NCBI RefSeq assembly: GCF_002632755.1
Contig: NZ_NJAK01000001.1
Location: 558,001-622,000 of the forward strand
DNA: 64,000 bases
Reading direction: 5' to 3'
From: Xenorhabdus ishibashii
GTDB taxonomy: Bacteria; Pseudomonadota; Gammaproteobacteria; Enterobacterales; Enterobacteriaceae
Shown: piece after piece, positions 20,337 to 29,849 of the stretch
Numbering within the stretch: the first letter of the stretch is position 1
Layout of the letters: each line of letters opens with the position of its first letter
The notes under the pieces: generated by a model
Database searches by the model: none
What the model was told of the DNA's origin: nothing
What the model saw: the letters and a program-made list of their open reading frames with translations, nothing else
Position numbers and translations under genes: made by a program

Positions 20337-21425
20337 TCAGGCAGATTCAGCAAATCGCAACACTTTTAATGGCAAATCTCCCGCATACAAGCGAGCGCCT
20401 GTGCCACCAATAAAATAGTCATTTCCTCTAATCGGTATAGAGGGATCATCCCGCCAAATCACTGACAGGTATTCATCGCCCCAGCCTAACGGCTGAACAG
20501 ATAGTAGGAAAAAATGACCTCGCGGATTCACTTCCACAACTTGCACTGGCAAAGGGCAGGCAGGTGTTTGCTTGGCACTAATCATCATATCCCAAGGCCG
20601 GAAAAAAACGTCAACATTTCCTTGATGTAACGGTGTGATATTCAATGGAAAAATCTTCCCGCCAATCCAGAGTTGGGAACCTTTAATTTCACCCTTCAGT
20701 TTGTTTATTTCTCCTATGAATTCAAGGACAAAGCGGCTCTCCGGTTCATGCCATACTTGTTGGGGAGTACCGACCTGTTCAATACGCCCTTGATTCATAA
20801 GTACCACCCTGTCAGCCACTTCCATTGCCTCTTCCTGATCATGGGTGACAAATACGCTGGTAAACTTCAATTCTTCATGTAACTGCCGCAACCAACGCCG
20901 TAACTCCATACGCACCTGAGCATCTAATGCACCAAAAGGTTCATCCAACAAAAGGATCTGTGGTTCAACCGCCAATGCCCTTGCCAGTGCCACACGCTGT
21001 TTTTGACCACCAGAAAGTTGCGAGGGATAACGTTCTGCCAAATGGGAGAGTTGCACCATATCCAGCAGTGCCATCACTTTACTGCGCAATGCCTCAGCAC
21101 TGAGACGCTGACGACAAGGAAGAACGGACAGGCCAAAAGCTACGTTATCGAATACCGTCATATGGCGAAAGAGAGCATAGTGTTGGAATACAAATCCGAC
21201 ACGACGATCTTTTGCATGTAGCCGGCTGACATCCTGTCCGTGAAATTTCAATTGCCCTGCACTCTGCTGCTCAAGCCCTGCAATGATCCGCAACAATGTC
21301 GTCTTACCAGAACCCGATGGACCAAGCAGAGCAACCATCTCACCAGATTCAATATCCAGTGAAATTTCATTCAGTATTTGAGATCGACCAAAAGATTTAC
21401 TGATTTTACTGATTTCAATACTCAT
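20337..21425 (-). CDS. cysA: Sulfate/thiosulfate ABC transporter ATP-binding protein
   Basis: ATPase of the CysPTWA importer. 362 residues. Walker A is GPSGSGKTT near residue 35, the signature [15 protein letters not shown] near 135, Walker [13 protein letters not shown] near 155 and the switch histidine in [13 protein letters not shown] near 190. A C-terminal regulatory domain follows from about 240. The ATG is 14 bases after the cysW stop. Confidence 0.97.
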   Translation of the reverse strand: MSIEISKISKSFGRSQILNEISLDIESGEMVALLGPSGSGKTTLLRIIAGLEQQSAGQLKFHGQDVSRLHAKDRRVGFVFQHYALFRHMTVFDNVAFGLSVLPCRQRLSAEALRSKVMALLDMVQLSHLAERYPSQLSGGQKQRVALARALAVEPQILLLDEPFGALDAQVRMELRRWLRQLHEELKFTSVFVTHDQEEAMEVADRVVLMNQGRIEQVGTPQQVWHEPESRFVLEFIGEINKLKGEIKGSQLWIGGKIFPLNITPLHQGNVDVFFRPWDMMISAKQTPACPLPVQVVEVNPRGHFFLLSVQPLGWGDEYLSVIWRDDPSIPIRGNDYFIGGTGARLYAGDLPLKVLRFAESA

Positions 21426-21439
21426 ATTCCGCTCCTAAC

Positions 21440-22285
21440 CTACCCTTGCTGGCGGCTTAAACGCCATTGCAATGCACTTTTGACAATAAGAGTAATAATC
21501 GCCATCACCGCCAATAAGGCCGCAGCCGTAAATGCGCCAACCGTGTTGTAATCTTGATACAACAGCTCAACCTGCAAAGGCAGCGTATAGGTTTCACCGC
21601 GAATAGCTCCCGATACCACAGACACAGCACCAAATTCCCCAATCGCCCGTGCATTGGTTAAAACAACGCCGTATAACAACGCCCAACGAATATTTGGCAA
21701 TGTCACGTGCCAGAACATCTTCCAGCCGGAGGCGCCCAGCAATATGGCGGCTTCATCCTCCTGATTACCTTGGCTCAGCATCACCGGCACCAATTCACGA
21801 ACCACAAACGGACATGTCACAAATACCGTCACCAATACCATACCAGGCCATGAGAACATCAATTGGATGTCATAACTCCCCAACCAACTTCCTAACCAAC
21901 CATTAGCACCATAAAACAGCAGATAAAGTAACCCAGCCACAACCGGCGAAATCGCAAACGGAATATCAATTAATGTCAGCAATAATTGTCTACCTGGGAA
22001 TTGGAAACGTGTCACTAACCATGCCGTCATCACACCAAAAACCAAGTTAAGGGGGACGGTAATAAGGGCAATCATCACGGTCAGCCAGATAGCGTGCAGC
22101 ATATCGGAATTGAAAAGGTTCTGGGCAACCATGTCGATTCCTTTGGAAAAGGCAGTCAAGAAAATCCATGCCATCGGTATGATCAACAACAGAAGTGAAA
22201 AAAGTACACCAGTGCCGATCAGTAACCATTTTCCCCAATTTATAGAGGGACGTTGTGCCTCTGTGTATGCGGAAAATTCAGTCAT
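21440..22285 (-). CDS. cysW: Sulfate/thiosulfate ABC transporter permease CysW
   Basis: One of the two inner-membrane permease subunits, 281 residues with about six hydrophobic segments. The ABC-permease coupling (EAA) motif is EDEAAILLGASGWKMFWHVTLP near residue 180. The ATG shares a base with the cysT stop (TAATG). Confidence 0.96.
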   Translation of the reverse strand: MTEFSAYTEAQRPSINWGKWLLIGTGVLFSLLLLIIPMAWIFLTAFSKGIDMVAQNLFNSDMLHAIWLTVMIALITVPLNLVFGVMTAWLVTRFQFPGRQLLLTLIDIPFAISPVVAGLLYLLFYGANGWLGSWLGSYDIQLMFSWPGMVLVTVFVTCPFVVRELVPVMLSQGNQEDEAAILLGASGWKMFWHVTLPNIRWALLYGVVLTNARAIGEFGAVSVVSGAIRGETYTLPLQVELLYQDYNTVGAFTAAALLAVMAIITLIVKSALQWRLSRQQG

Positions 22286-23115
22286 TAATGTCCCCCTATC
22301 CGTTTACCAAAGCGGCTTTGCAATATATTGACGCTAAACAGCAGTAATAACGACACAGCGAGGATGACGGAAGCGATAGCACTAGCAGCCGGATAATCAA
22401 ATTCTTGCAGGCGGATAAAGATCATCAGGGAAGCAACTTCAGTTTGCCAGGCAAGATTGCCGGCAATGAAAATCACGGCACCAAATTCGCCCAGGCTACG
22501 AGTAAAAGAGAGCACTGTTCCGGCAATCAGTGCCGGCGAAACCTCAGGTAATACAACCCGTCGAAAAGTCTGCCAACGGCTTGCTCCCAATGTCTGTGCT
22601 GCTTCCTCATATTCAGGGCCTAATTCTTCAAGCACAGGCTGAACAGTGCGCACCACAAACGGCAGGCTAGTGAAAGCCATTGCAACCGCAATGCCCAGCC
22701 AGGTATTGGTGACTTTGATATCGAAATTACCAAGCCAGACACCGTACCACCCAGTTGCAGAAAAGAGTGTCGCCAGCGTTAAACCTGCAACCGCCGTCGG
22801 TAAGGCAAATGGCAAATCCATCAAGCCATCTAATAAACTGCGTCCGGGAAATTGATAGCGCGTTAATATCCATGCCATCAACATGCCAAAAACCATATTG
22901 AATAAACTGGCAATCGCCGCAGCCAACAATGTCACCTTATAAGCGGCAACAACTTGTGGGTTAATGATGACCTGCCAATATTGCTCCCATGTCATACTGG
23001 AAAGCTGCACTACCAGAGCACTTAATGGCAATAGCAGAATAAGACAGACATAAAACAGGCTACAGCCTAAACTCAGCCCGAATCCGGGCAAAACTCGTTT
23101 GCTAAATACCGACAT
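22285..23115 (-). CDS. cysT: Sulfate/thiosulfate ABC transporter permease CysT
   Basis: The second permease subunit (also called CysU), 276 residues, with a six-segment pattern and coupling motif EYEEAAQTLGASRWQTFRRVVLP near residue 175. It begins [25 protein letters not shown]. The start overlaps the cysP stop as TAATG, and the stop overlaps the cysW start the same way. Confidence 0.96.
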   Translation of the reverse strand: MSVFSKRVLPGFGLSLGCSLFYVCLILLLPLSALVVQLSSMTWEQYWQVIINPQVVAAYKVTLLAAAIASLFNMVFGMLMAWILTRYQFPGRSLLDGLMDLPFALPTAVAGLTLATLFSATGWYGVWLGNFDIKVTNTWLGIAVAMAFTSLPFVVRTVQPVLEELGPEYEEAAQTLGASRWQTFRRVVLPEVSPALIAGTVLSFTRSLGEFGAVIFIAGNLAWQTEVASLMIFIRLQEFDYPAASAIASVILAVSLLLLFSVNILQSRFGKRIGGH

Positions 23116-24152
23116 TATTTGCGCCCTTCTTTCAATAACTGATCAAGCGTGCCGCCAGTATTGAAGTGCGTTTTCATCACTTGAGGCCAGCTACCGAATT
23201 GTTCTTCGAGGCGAAACAGTTTGGTTACAGGAAAACGGGATCGCTGTGCTTTCATCACATTTTGATCGATTACACGATAATTAAAACTGGCTATGATTTG
23301 CTGAGCTGCTGGACTATACAGATAATTTAAATACGCTTTAGCAACCGCTTCCGTACCATTTTTCTGGACATTCTTGTCCACCCAGGTTACAGGGAATTCA
23401 GCCAAAATATTCACTGGAGGTACAATGACCTGATAATTGTCTTCCCCATACTGTTTACGAATGTTATTGACCTCAGATTCGAAGCTAATTAATACATCCC
23501 CTATTCCCCGCTCAATAAAGGAAGTCGTTGCCCCACGACCTCCGGTATCAAATACCTCTACATTCTGTAAAAAATTCTGCATAAGTTGGCGAACTTTAGC
23601 AGGATCATGCGGATTTTTTTGCTGAAAAGCGCCCCATGCGGCCAAATAGGTATAGCGTCCATTACCTGACGTTTTTGGGTTTGGGAAAATTAATCTGACG
23701 TCATTTCGCACCAAATCTTCCCAAGTTTGGATATGCCTGGGGTTACCTTTGCGTACCAGAAATGCCATGGTGGAATAGTATGGAGAACTGTTATTCGGCA
23801 AACGCTGCTGCCAATTAGCGGGAATGAGATTGCCGCGATCGTGCAAGATCTGAATATCTGTGACTTGGTTATAAGTGACGACATCCGCTCGTAATCCATG
23901 CAAAATGGCCAGTGCTTGTTTAGATGAACCTGCATGGGACTGCTTGATGGTCAGTTTATCCTGCGGGTTCTGTTCATACCATTGTTTTTCAAATTTCGGA
24001 TTCAAGCCCAAGAATAATTCTCGTCCAATATCGTAAGAACTATTCAGCAACTCAACAGCCAAGGCGTTAGGGCTATAAACGTTGAGAAAGGCACAAAACA
24101 ACAGGCTAGTCACTCCGCTTAATAATTTATTTTTTATTGCCACTATTTTCAT
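23115..24152 (-). CDS. cysP: Thiosulfate-binding periplasmic protein
   Basis: Periplasmic solute-binding protein that delivers thiosulfate/sulfate to CysTW. 345 residues. The signal peptide covers about 1-32 with a cleavage site after ALA (before VELLNSSYD). Ligand-binding family segments include [10 protein letters not shown] and [20 protein letters not shown]. First gene of cysPTWA. CysB control is expected from the family; I could not define a CysB site in the 263 bases upstream. Confidence 0.95.
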   Translation of the reverse strand: MKIVAIKNKLLSGVTSLLFCAFLNVYSPNALAVELLNSSYDIGRELFLGLNPKFEKQWYEQNPQDKLTIKQSHAGSSKQALAILHGLRADVVTYNQVTDIQILHDRGNLIPANWQQRLPNNSSPYYSTMAFLVRKGNPRHIQTWEDLVRNDVRLIFPNPKTSGNGRYTYLAAWGAFQQKNPHDPAKVRQLMQNFLQNVEVFDTGGRGATTSFIERGIGDVLISFESEVNNIRKQYGEDNYQVIVPPVNILAEFPVTWVDKNVQKNGTEAVAKAYLNYLYSPAAQQIIASFNYRVIDQNVMKAQRSRFPVTKLFRLEEQFGSWPQVMKTHFNTGGTLDQLLKEGRK

Positions 24153-24415
24153 CCAACACCTTACTCATCACACCATTTGACAACAATTTCTCTACTGTAT
24201 CCAGAATCTTTATAACAAGGTAGTTTACTATCTACTGTTTTATATACCGAATTTTCATGAGAAATGATGAAAAGAGATAAGATGTAGAAAATATCAGGTT
24301 ACAAGTGCCAGCCGCTTTTCAATTATCTGAAACGGTTTGAATTCTGGCACTCTGCCCTTATCATAAAGTGGATTAAAAGATTTTTTACTTGATACAAAGC
24401 TTTTTTAAGCGTTTA

Positions 24416-25039
24416 TCAGGATTTCCAAACAATGCGGGAGACTTTCCAATCCTTCAAAACATCATCAGAAGGCATTAATCCTTCAGGTCCCTCCCAAGCT
24501 CCGGTAAAAACATAGCTGACATGTTGACTTTGTGAAGCAATACAAATGACTGTAGGCGACATAGTCAGATCATGGGAGCGCTGACATTTTCCAAATGCCT
24601 GGTTATAGAGATCAGAGAAAGGCGTGCCTATTTTCGTTCCCCAAACTGTTTTAACCTCATCATCCAACACGTCAATACGATCAACTTTACCATTGACCAG
24701 ACCGTGAAACTCCAGTTTTACCTGACCATCTTCCATGCCCTGAATAACACTCACTAACTTGCCATTTTGCATCTCCATGCCACTACGCAGACGATATTTT
24801 CCCTCCAACCCTGTTTCGATTGCAGATTGAGTCATATCCGTCTGTTTATTGATTTTCCCTATACCTTGCTCAGAAACGCTTAAGGAACTGCCAAACCAAT
24901 TAAAAGGCGATAAAGCAGGCCATGACATTCTTAAAGTTCCGGCACAAGCCGTCAACAAGAATGAACATCCTATTAAACTGCTAGCCACCATAACCCTCTT
25001 CTGTTTAGAACAGGAATTAAATGCAAAAAATTTATCCAT
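24416..25039 (-). CDS. yfeY: RpoE-regulated lipoprotein YfeY (DUF1131)
   Basis: A 207-residue outer-envelope lipoprotein of the YfeY/DUF1131 family; function unknown, member of the E. coli sigma-E regulon. A lipoprotein signal with lipobox LLTAC (Cys32) follows a basic N-terminus. The mature part contains LEGKYRLRSGM, VKTVWGTKIGTPFSDLYNQAFGKC and YVFTGAWEGPEGLMPSDDVLKDW. In E. coli yfeY is also near the cys transporter genes. A weak sigma-E-like promoter is listed separately. Confidence 0.88.
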   Translation of the reverse strand: MDKFFAFNSCSKQKRVMVASSLIGCSFLLTACAGTLRMSWPALSPFNWFGSSLSVSEQGIGKINKQTDMTQSAIETGLEGKYRLRSGMEMQNGKLVSVIQGMEDGQVKLEFHGLVNGKVDRIDVLDDEVKTVWGTKIGTPFSDLYNQAFGKCQRSHDLTMSPTVICIASQSQHVSYVFTGAWEGPEGLMPSDDVLKDWKVSRIVWKS

Positions 25040-25087
25040 CTCTGTTTTCTTAACCTTTGGCTCTATGGAATTGTCATTTGATATCTA

Positions 25088-25115
25088 TCAGACCACACTC
25101 CTAAAAAAACATTCA
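25088..25115 (-). promoter_or_regulatory. Possible sigma-E promoter of yfeY
   Basis: On the minus strand GAATGT and GTCTGA are 16 bases apart, loosely like sigma-E elements (GGAACTT and TCTGA). The -35 match is poor. Confidence 0.25.
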
Positions 25116-25257
25116 ATTGTAAATATACAAACTATTCATCAACAGAAACAACAAAATCATGTTTAAAAAATATTATTTATTACTTATTGCACATCCATTT
25201 ATAAAATAAACTGCATGAACGAGTAACATTGGCTAGTAATAAACTTAGGAGAAAAAA

Positions 25258-25503
25258 ATGATGAAAATCCCTTATCAATATCATGTTGATCATCAGCAGC
25301 CGTCTGGCTGGACTGTATTAAAAGGAAAGTCCATATTCTCTATGCCTGAACATTATTTTCTATCTAAGGATGAGGATGGGAATATTAAAGTGATGCTTTA
25401 CATTGACAATAAAAATCCGCTAATGTCAAAAGATCTTCTTGTCATAAAAAACAAATATATAAGAAGATGGGCACACTCCATTTATGCTTCATCAAAAAAA
25501 TAA
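25258..25503 (+). CDS. Small hypothetical protein
   Basis: An 81-residue protein I do not recognise. It has a good ribosome site (TAGGAGAAAAAA then ATGATG) and a normal amino-acid mix, beginning MMKIPYQYHVDHQQPSGW and ending in a basic tail (KNKYIRRWAHSIYASSKK). No signal peptide, membrane segment or metal motif is visible. It stands alone between yfeY and ypeA, A+T-rich, so it may be an acquired or lineage-specific gene. Confidence 0.55.
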   Translation: MMKIPYQYHVDHQQPSGWTVLKGKSIFSMPEHYFLSKDEDGNIKVMLYIDNKNPLMSKDLLVIKNKYIRRWAHSIYASSKK

Positions 25504-25597
25504 TGTTTGAAAAAATAATAATGACTAAATAGAGAATATATAAATAATATAATTCTATTCAGCCATTGCATAACTGTAGATTTATCTAGCGACTCAT

Positions 25598-26020
25598 TTA
25601 ATCAATAATCAATCGCTTGCTAAACATGACATTTTCTTGCCCCAAATAATCATATTCCATCTTTTCACACATACAGATTGTTGCATCATTTTCTTCTGGA
25701 ACCACGATCAAAACACAGGGGCAACCTCTGGCCAATAATTTCTTTTCCAGACGGGAGATCAATGCATTGGCTATTCCCCTGCCTCTGAATTCAGGATGTA
25801 CTCCCAGATAATAGGCATGACCACGATGCCCATCATAACCCCCCATAACTGTACCAACTACTTCTCCTGCAACTTCAGCAATCAGAAATAAATCAGCATC
25901 ATGGGTGAGTTTGCGCTCAATATCTATTTCCGGATCGTCACCAGAGTTAATCAAATCACAACGTTCCCAAAGTGTGATAACGGCTTCAAAGTCGTCTTGC
26001 CGAAATACCCGAATTTCCAT
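25598..26020 (-). CDS. ypeA: GNAT-family acetyltransferase YpeA
   Basis: A 140-residue GNAT N-acetyltransferase nearly the same length as E. coli YpeA. The acetyl-CoA binding motif is [24 protein letters not shown] (residues about 71-94), and the N-terminus [22 protein letters not shown] is characteristic. Substrate unknown. It sits near cysM/yfeY as in E. coli. Confidence 0.92.
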   Translation of the reverse strand: MEIRVFRQDDFEAVITLWERCDLINSGDDPEIDIERKLTHDADLFLIAEVAGEVVGTVMGGYDGHRGHAYYLGVHPEFRGRGIANALISRLEKKLLARGCPCVLIVVPEENDATICMCEKMEYDYLGQENVMFSKRLIID

Positions 26021-26311
26021 AGTTAGTAAGCCTATTTAATAAGCAGTTGAATCAATGTTAATTATCACTACTTTTATTTTAGAATCAATCTGAAAATGCG
26101 TTTACCAGAATCAAACATTTCCGTGCAATCGCAACAAGATACGATAAATTGGCACTAAATTACGCCAGCACGTTGGCACTGGCGTTTGTCATTATCCGGC
26201 TACCCATGTGGGTCGAGTAAATGATGAATACAAAACGTCAACACACCTTGAAAATTTTCATATCCTATAATAAAGTCAATCGTTTTTATTATATTTTGAA
26301 AGGATAGCAGT
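26021..26311. other. Intergenic region with a hairpin
   Basis: Holds an inverted repeat, ACGCCAG (26162-26168) and CTGGCGT (26179-26185), followed by TTGT, possibly a terminator. No credible gene is present. The glycosyltransferase ribosome site (GAAAGGATAGCA) closes the gap. Confidence 0.5.
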
Positions 26312-27253
26312 GTGGAGTTAAATTCGATAATTAAAAGTGAGATATGTCTTTTCGATGTGGAGAAGAAAAATAATATATTTCATGTAGCGTTTGCTGTTGA
26401 TGAGAATTATATAAAGCCAGCAGGGGTAACTATTTCATCAATTATGGATAATAATCCTAAAAAATTTTTTCATTTTCACATTTTTACAACATCGTTAAAA
26501 GATGATGATTCAAAAAGACTAAGTAAATTAAAGAATGGATACTCGATATTAACAATTCATTTTTTTGATGAAACAATCTTTAGCAAATTACAGACATTAG
26601 ATAATTTGCCAATATCTATGTATTACAGACTGGTAATACCTTACGCATTATATGGAATTACGGATAGAGTTCTATATTTAGATGCTGACATTATCTGTCT
26701 GGGAGATATACATTCATTATCAGAACTTGATTTTGCTAATAAGACCATTGCAGCAGTTCATGATGATTGCGTCCTGCTTGAGTATATTAAAAGCATAGGA
26801 TTAAATATACTGGAACCATACTTTAATTCTGGTGTGATTTTATTCAATATAGATAAGTGGATTGAATCTAATGTTTTAACTAACTTTATGAAATTGATAA
26901 AATTACGTAAGTACAGCTTTCCAGATCAAGATGTATTGAATACCATATTAATTGGAAATGTTAAATTTTTACCTAAAAAATATAATTGTTTTTTTAATGA
27001 TGCTAATTCTTTAATAGAAGATCCGGTTGTGTTACATTTTGCTAGCAATCCTAAACCGTGGAAAGGTATTATATATAGCAATGATATCTATTTGAGTTAT
27101 TATAATAACTCTCCATGGGGAGATCTTAAATTAGATAATCCTATTAACTATAAAGAATATAAAAAATACGCAAAAATTTTATTCAAAAATAAAAAATATT
27201 TTAGTAGCATGCTTTGGTATGCCAGATATATTTTAAGTAAAATATTTCATTGA
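26312..27253 (+). CDS. Glycosyltransferase family 8 (LPS glucosyl/galactosyltransferase-like)
   Basis: A 313-residue GT8 glycosyltransferase resembling WaaJ/WaaO-type LPS core enzymes. It begins at GTG, six bases after GGATAG. The fold is visible: HVAFAVDENYIKPAGVTISSI near residue 24, metal-binding D-A-D (124-126) in YLDADIICLG, YFNSGVILFNID near 170, FPDQDVLNTI near 207 and HFASNPKPWKG near 247. The coding sequence is markedly A+T-richer than its neighbours. It is alone, away from an LPS cluster, and bordered by an IS1 relic, so it was probably acquired. Acceptor unknown. Confidence 0.85.
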   Translation: MELNSIIKSEICLFDVEKKNNIFHVAFAVDENYIKPAGVTISSIMDNNPKKFFHFHIFTTSLKDDDSKRLSKLKNGYSILTIHFFDETIFSKLQTLDNLPISMYYRLVIPYALYGITDRVLYLDADIICLGDIHSLSELDFANKTIAAVHDDCVLLEYIKSIGLNILEPYFNSGVILFNIDKWIESNVLTNFMKLIKLRKYSFPDQDVLNTILIGNVKFLPKKYNCFFNDANSLIEDPVVLHFASNPKPWKGIIYSNDIYLSYYNNSPWGDLKLDNPINYKEYKKYAKILFKNKKYFSSMLWYARYILSKIFH

Positions 27254-27263
27254 GGAATTAGTA

Positions 27264-27396
27264 TTGTGGTAAGGTCGTTACACATAATCCCTAGAGTTTT
27301 TAAAACGCGTACGACAGCATTAATGCTGATATGCATAGCTCTGGAAATATCACGGATATCGGCATTGTTCATGGCAACTCAACGACTTTTATATGC
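27264..27396 (-). pseudogene. IS1-family InsA remnant
   Basis: On the minus strand the translation KVVEL, then after one missing base MNNADIRDISRAMHISINAV and VVRVLKTL, matches the C-terminal helix-turn-helix of IS1 InsA. The reading frame is broken and the rest of the element is absent. Its upstream part supplies the last codons of cobT. It marks the border between the glycosyltransferase insertion and the cobalamin operon. Confidence 0.7.
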
Positions 27397-28472
27397 TTTA
27401 AGGCCGTGCTATTGTGCGGCTTTTTTAACTCAGGTAAGTTGATGCCACTGCTTGCTAATTTACCCATATGGCAATATATAGAGCAGGCTGCATCAATCAG
27501 GGACATAGCAATGGCCGCACCGCTGCCCTCCCCAAGACGCAAATCCAAATGTAAATAGGGTTGCAAATTTAAATGTTGTAACGCCAGCGCCGTACCTTTT
27601 TCTGTCGACATATGGGAAGGAATGCAATAATCCCGTGCACTGGGAGATATCTGACATGCTGCCAGTGCTGACGCATAAGACAAGAAGCCATCAAGTACAA
27701 CCGGCACACCAAAAGCCGCCGCTCCCAGGATCACACCGGCCATGCCGACAAGTTCAAATCCGCCCACTTTTGCCAACACATCAATGGCATTTTGGTTATC
27801 CGGCTGATTGAGAGCAATCGCTTGTCGTACAATCGATTGTTTATGCGCCAACCGTTCAGGGGGAAAATTCGCACCTAACCCAACCACATCACCGGGATCA
27901 TTTCCTGTCAGTACACTGATCACCGCGGCTGCCGCCGTCGTATTAGCAATCCCCAACTCCCCAATACCAAATACCGTTATTCCTGCCGCAATGCGCTGTT
28001 GCACCAGTTGTGCGCTTGCCAGCAACAATGTTTCAGCGTGTTCATAATCCATCGCAGCCCCTTGGGTGATGTTGCCACACCCCCGTGCCAGTTTCAGAGA
28101 CAACATGTGTTCAATCGGATCACAATCAATGCCAATATCTACAGGTAAAACATGTGTCCCACTATTTTTTGCCAACACACAAACACCTGTTAATCCTTTC
28201 TGCATATTGCGTGCTTGTATGGTCGTAACGTTTTTAGGTGAAATAGCTACACCTTCGTCATAGACACCATGATCAGCACACATAACGATAATCTCTTTTT
28301 GCAGGTTTTGTAGACCAGTAATACCAGACATACCCGATAACTGTATCGCCAATGCTTCAAGACGCCCTAAGCTTCCCAATGGCTTGACTAAGCTGTCAAT
28401 GTGCTGTGCCGCTTGTTCCATATTTTCCCGATCCAGAGGTTGGATCGCATCAATCAATGATTGTAGTGTCAT
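27369..28472 (-). CDS. cobT: Nicotinate-nucleotide-dimethylbenzimidazole phosphoribosyltransferase
   Basis: Makes alpha-ribazole phosphate for the lower ligand of cobalamin. 367 residues from ATG 28472 (MTLQSLIDAIQPLD), which fits Salmonella CobT and has GGGA 6 bases ahead; a start at 28502 would add ten residues. Conserved: VKPLGSLGRLEALA, the CADHGVYDEGVA region and the catalytic-glutamate motif LGEGSGAAIAM. The normal C-terminus near INLPEL is followed by an extra tail (about 18 residues) whose last part is encoded by the IS1 InsA remnant. Last gene of the operon. Confidence 0.95.
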   Translation of the reverse strand: MTLQSLIDAIQPLDRENMEQAAQHIDSLVKPLGSLGRLEALAIQLSGMSGITGLQNLQKEIIVMCADHGVYDEGVAISPKNVTTIQARNMQKGLTGVCVLAKNSGTHVLPVDIGIDCDPIEHMLSLKLARGCGNITQGAAMDYEHAETLLLASAQLVQQRIAAGITVFGIGELGIANTTAAAAVISVLTGNDPGDVVGLGANFPPERLAHKQSIVRQAIALNQPDNQNAIDVLAKVGGFELVGMAGVILGAAAFGVPVVLDGFLSYASALAACQISPSARDYCIPSHMSTEKGTALALQHLNLQPYLHLDLRLGEGSGAAIAMSLIDAACSIYCHMGKLASSGINLPELKKPHNSTALKHIKVVELP

Positions 28473-28548
28473 ATTTATCCCACTGACAGTTTGTCCAAGC
28501 ATGAAATACCCGCTTCGCCTCTGATTATTCTCTCCTGATTGACTGCGT

Positions 28549-29307
28549 TTATTGCCAGATCATGGCCAGCAGAAAAATCGTCTCCCCCAGCTCAATGGAA
28601 GCCCCCAGCGTATCGCCGGTTTGTCCACCAAGGCGATAATTAAAATAGAGGGCAAACCCGTAAACCACAAGCAATGACACCATCATTGCCGACAAGGTTT
28701 GCCAATTCCCCAGAGCCATCACCAATACAACACCAGCCAACAAAGTCAGCATCGTTGCAGAAAAGCTGATTTGGCCAATATAACTACTTCCCATTCCCTC
28801 GCCTTCACGGGCATCACGTTGCGCATACATTAAAAGTACCACGGCTGTACGTCCGACAATCGATGCACAGCTCAACAGGGCAAGCAAATAGAGGGGGGGA
28901 TGATAAGATAATTCAACGACAGCTAATATTTTCAGTAAGATACAAAAAATTAACCCGACACCACCATATGTTCCAAGCCGGCTATCGCGCATAATTTCCA
29001 GCATTTTTTCTCGCTGGCGGGAGGAAAAAAGCCCATCACATGTGTCCGCCAATCCATCTAAATGTAACCCTCCCGTTAACAAAGCCAAAGCCAATACATA
29101 ACCTATTGCGCCGATATACATTCCCCCACCCGATTGATTAATCGAGAGGGATGCCAACCCCGCCAGACCACCAACAATTAACCCAATCAACGGGAAATAA
29201 GGCACACCACGCCAATATTGACGAAAACCGACACCGGCCGCCCACTTTTGCGGGATCGGAAGCCGTGTCATAAACTGTAGTGCCGCCCAAAAAAGGTGCA
29301 GTTTCAT
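28549..29307 (-). CDS. cobS: Adenosylcobinamide-GDP ribazoletransferase (cobalamin synthase)
   Basis: Inner-membrane enzyme that joins adenosylcobinamide-GDP to alpha-ribazole. 252 residues with several hydrophobic segments and the family motif [19 protein letters not shown] near residue 80. The N-terminus [17 protein letters not shown] is typical. The ATG overlaps the cobU stop by four bases. Confidence 0.95.
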   Translation of the reverse strand: MKLHLFWAALQFMTRLPIPQKWAAGVGFRQYWRGVPYFPLIGLIVGGLAGLASLSINQSGGGMYIGAIGYVLALALLTGGLHLDGLADTCDGLFSSRQREKMLEIMRDSRLGTYGGVGLIFCILLKILAVVELSYHPPLYLLALLSCASIVGRTAVVLLMYAQRDAREGEGMGSSYIGQISFSATMLTLLAGVVLVMALGNWQTLSAMMVSLLVVYGFALYFNYRLGGQTGDTLGASIELGETIFLLAMIWQ

Positions 29308-29849
29308 TTGATCTTCACTCCAATGCCCGAAACCATCAGCCAGACTTCTTTAGCCGCATGTGCCAGTTTTTGGTTTGCACGTCCAGCAATATCGACAAAA
29401 TGGCGTGCCAACCGGTTTTCAGGTGTAATGCCCATTCCCAATTCGTTGGTCACCAAATATACTGGCAACGGACACAGTAAACTAGCATCAATCACGTCAT
29501 CGATCTGATGTTGAATACTCGCTTCCATTAAAGCGAAATCAAGTTCATCAGGTGATATACCACCCGATAAGTCAAACAACAAGTTGGCAATTAATGTGGT
29601 AACACACTCTAGTATAACGCCCTCTTGGGATTGGCGATGTCGGCGGATAACCGTCCCTACATGTTGATGACCTTCCCAGGTTCGCCAATGTGCCGGACGT
29701 TCCTGTTTATGCCGCACAATACGAGCCGCCATCTCTTCATCCGTGACTTGTGCCGTCGCGATATACAATACCTGCTCGCACCGTTTAGCGAGCTGGCGTT
29801 CAGCGTGGGTGCTCTTGCCACTACGGGCACCGCCTGTCACCAAAATCAT
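29304..29849 (-). CDS. cobU: Adenosylcobinamide kinase/GDP transferase
   Basis: Bifunctional enzyme that phosphorylates adenosylcobinamide and adds GMP. 181 residues. The P-loop is GGARSGKS (6-13); the guanylylated histidine corresponds to His47 in [25 protein letters not shown] (near 130) is also conserved. It overlaps cbiP and cobS by four bases on each side. Confidence 0.96.
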   Translation of the reverse strand: MILVTGGARSGKSTHAERQLAKRCEQVLYIATAQVTDEEMAARIVRHKQERPAHWRTWEGHQHVGTVIRRHRQSQEGVILECVTTLIANLLFDLSGGISPDELDFALMEASIQHQIDDVIDASLLCPLPVYLVTNELGMGITPENRLARHFVDIAGRANQKLAHAAKEVWLMVSGIGVKIK

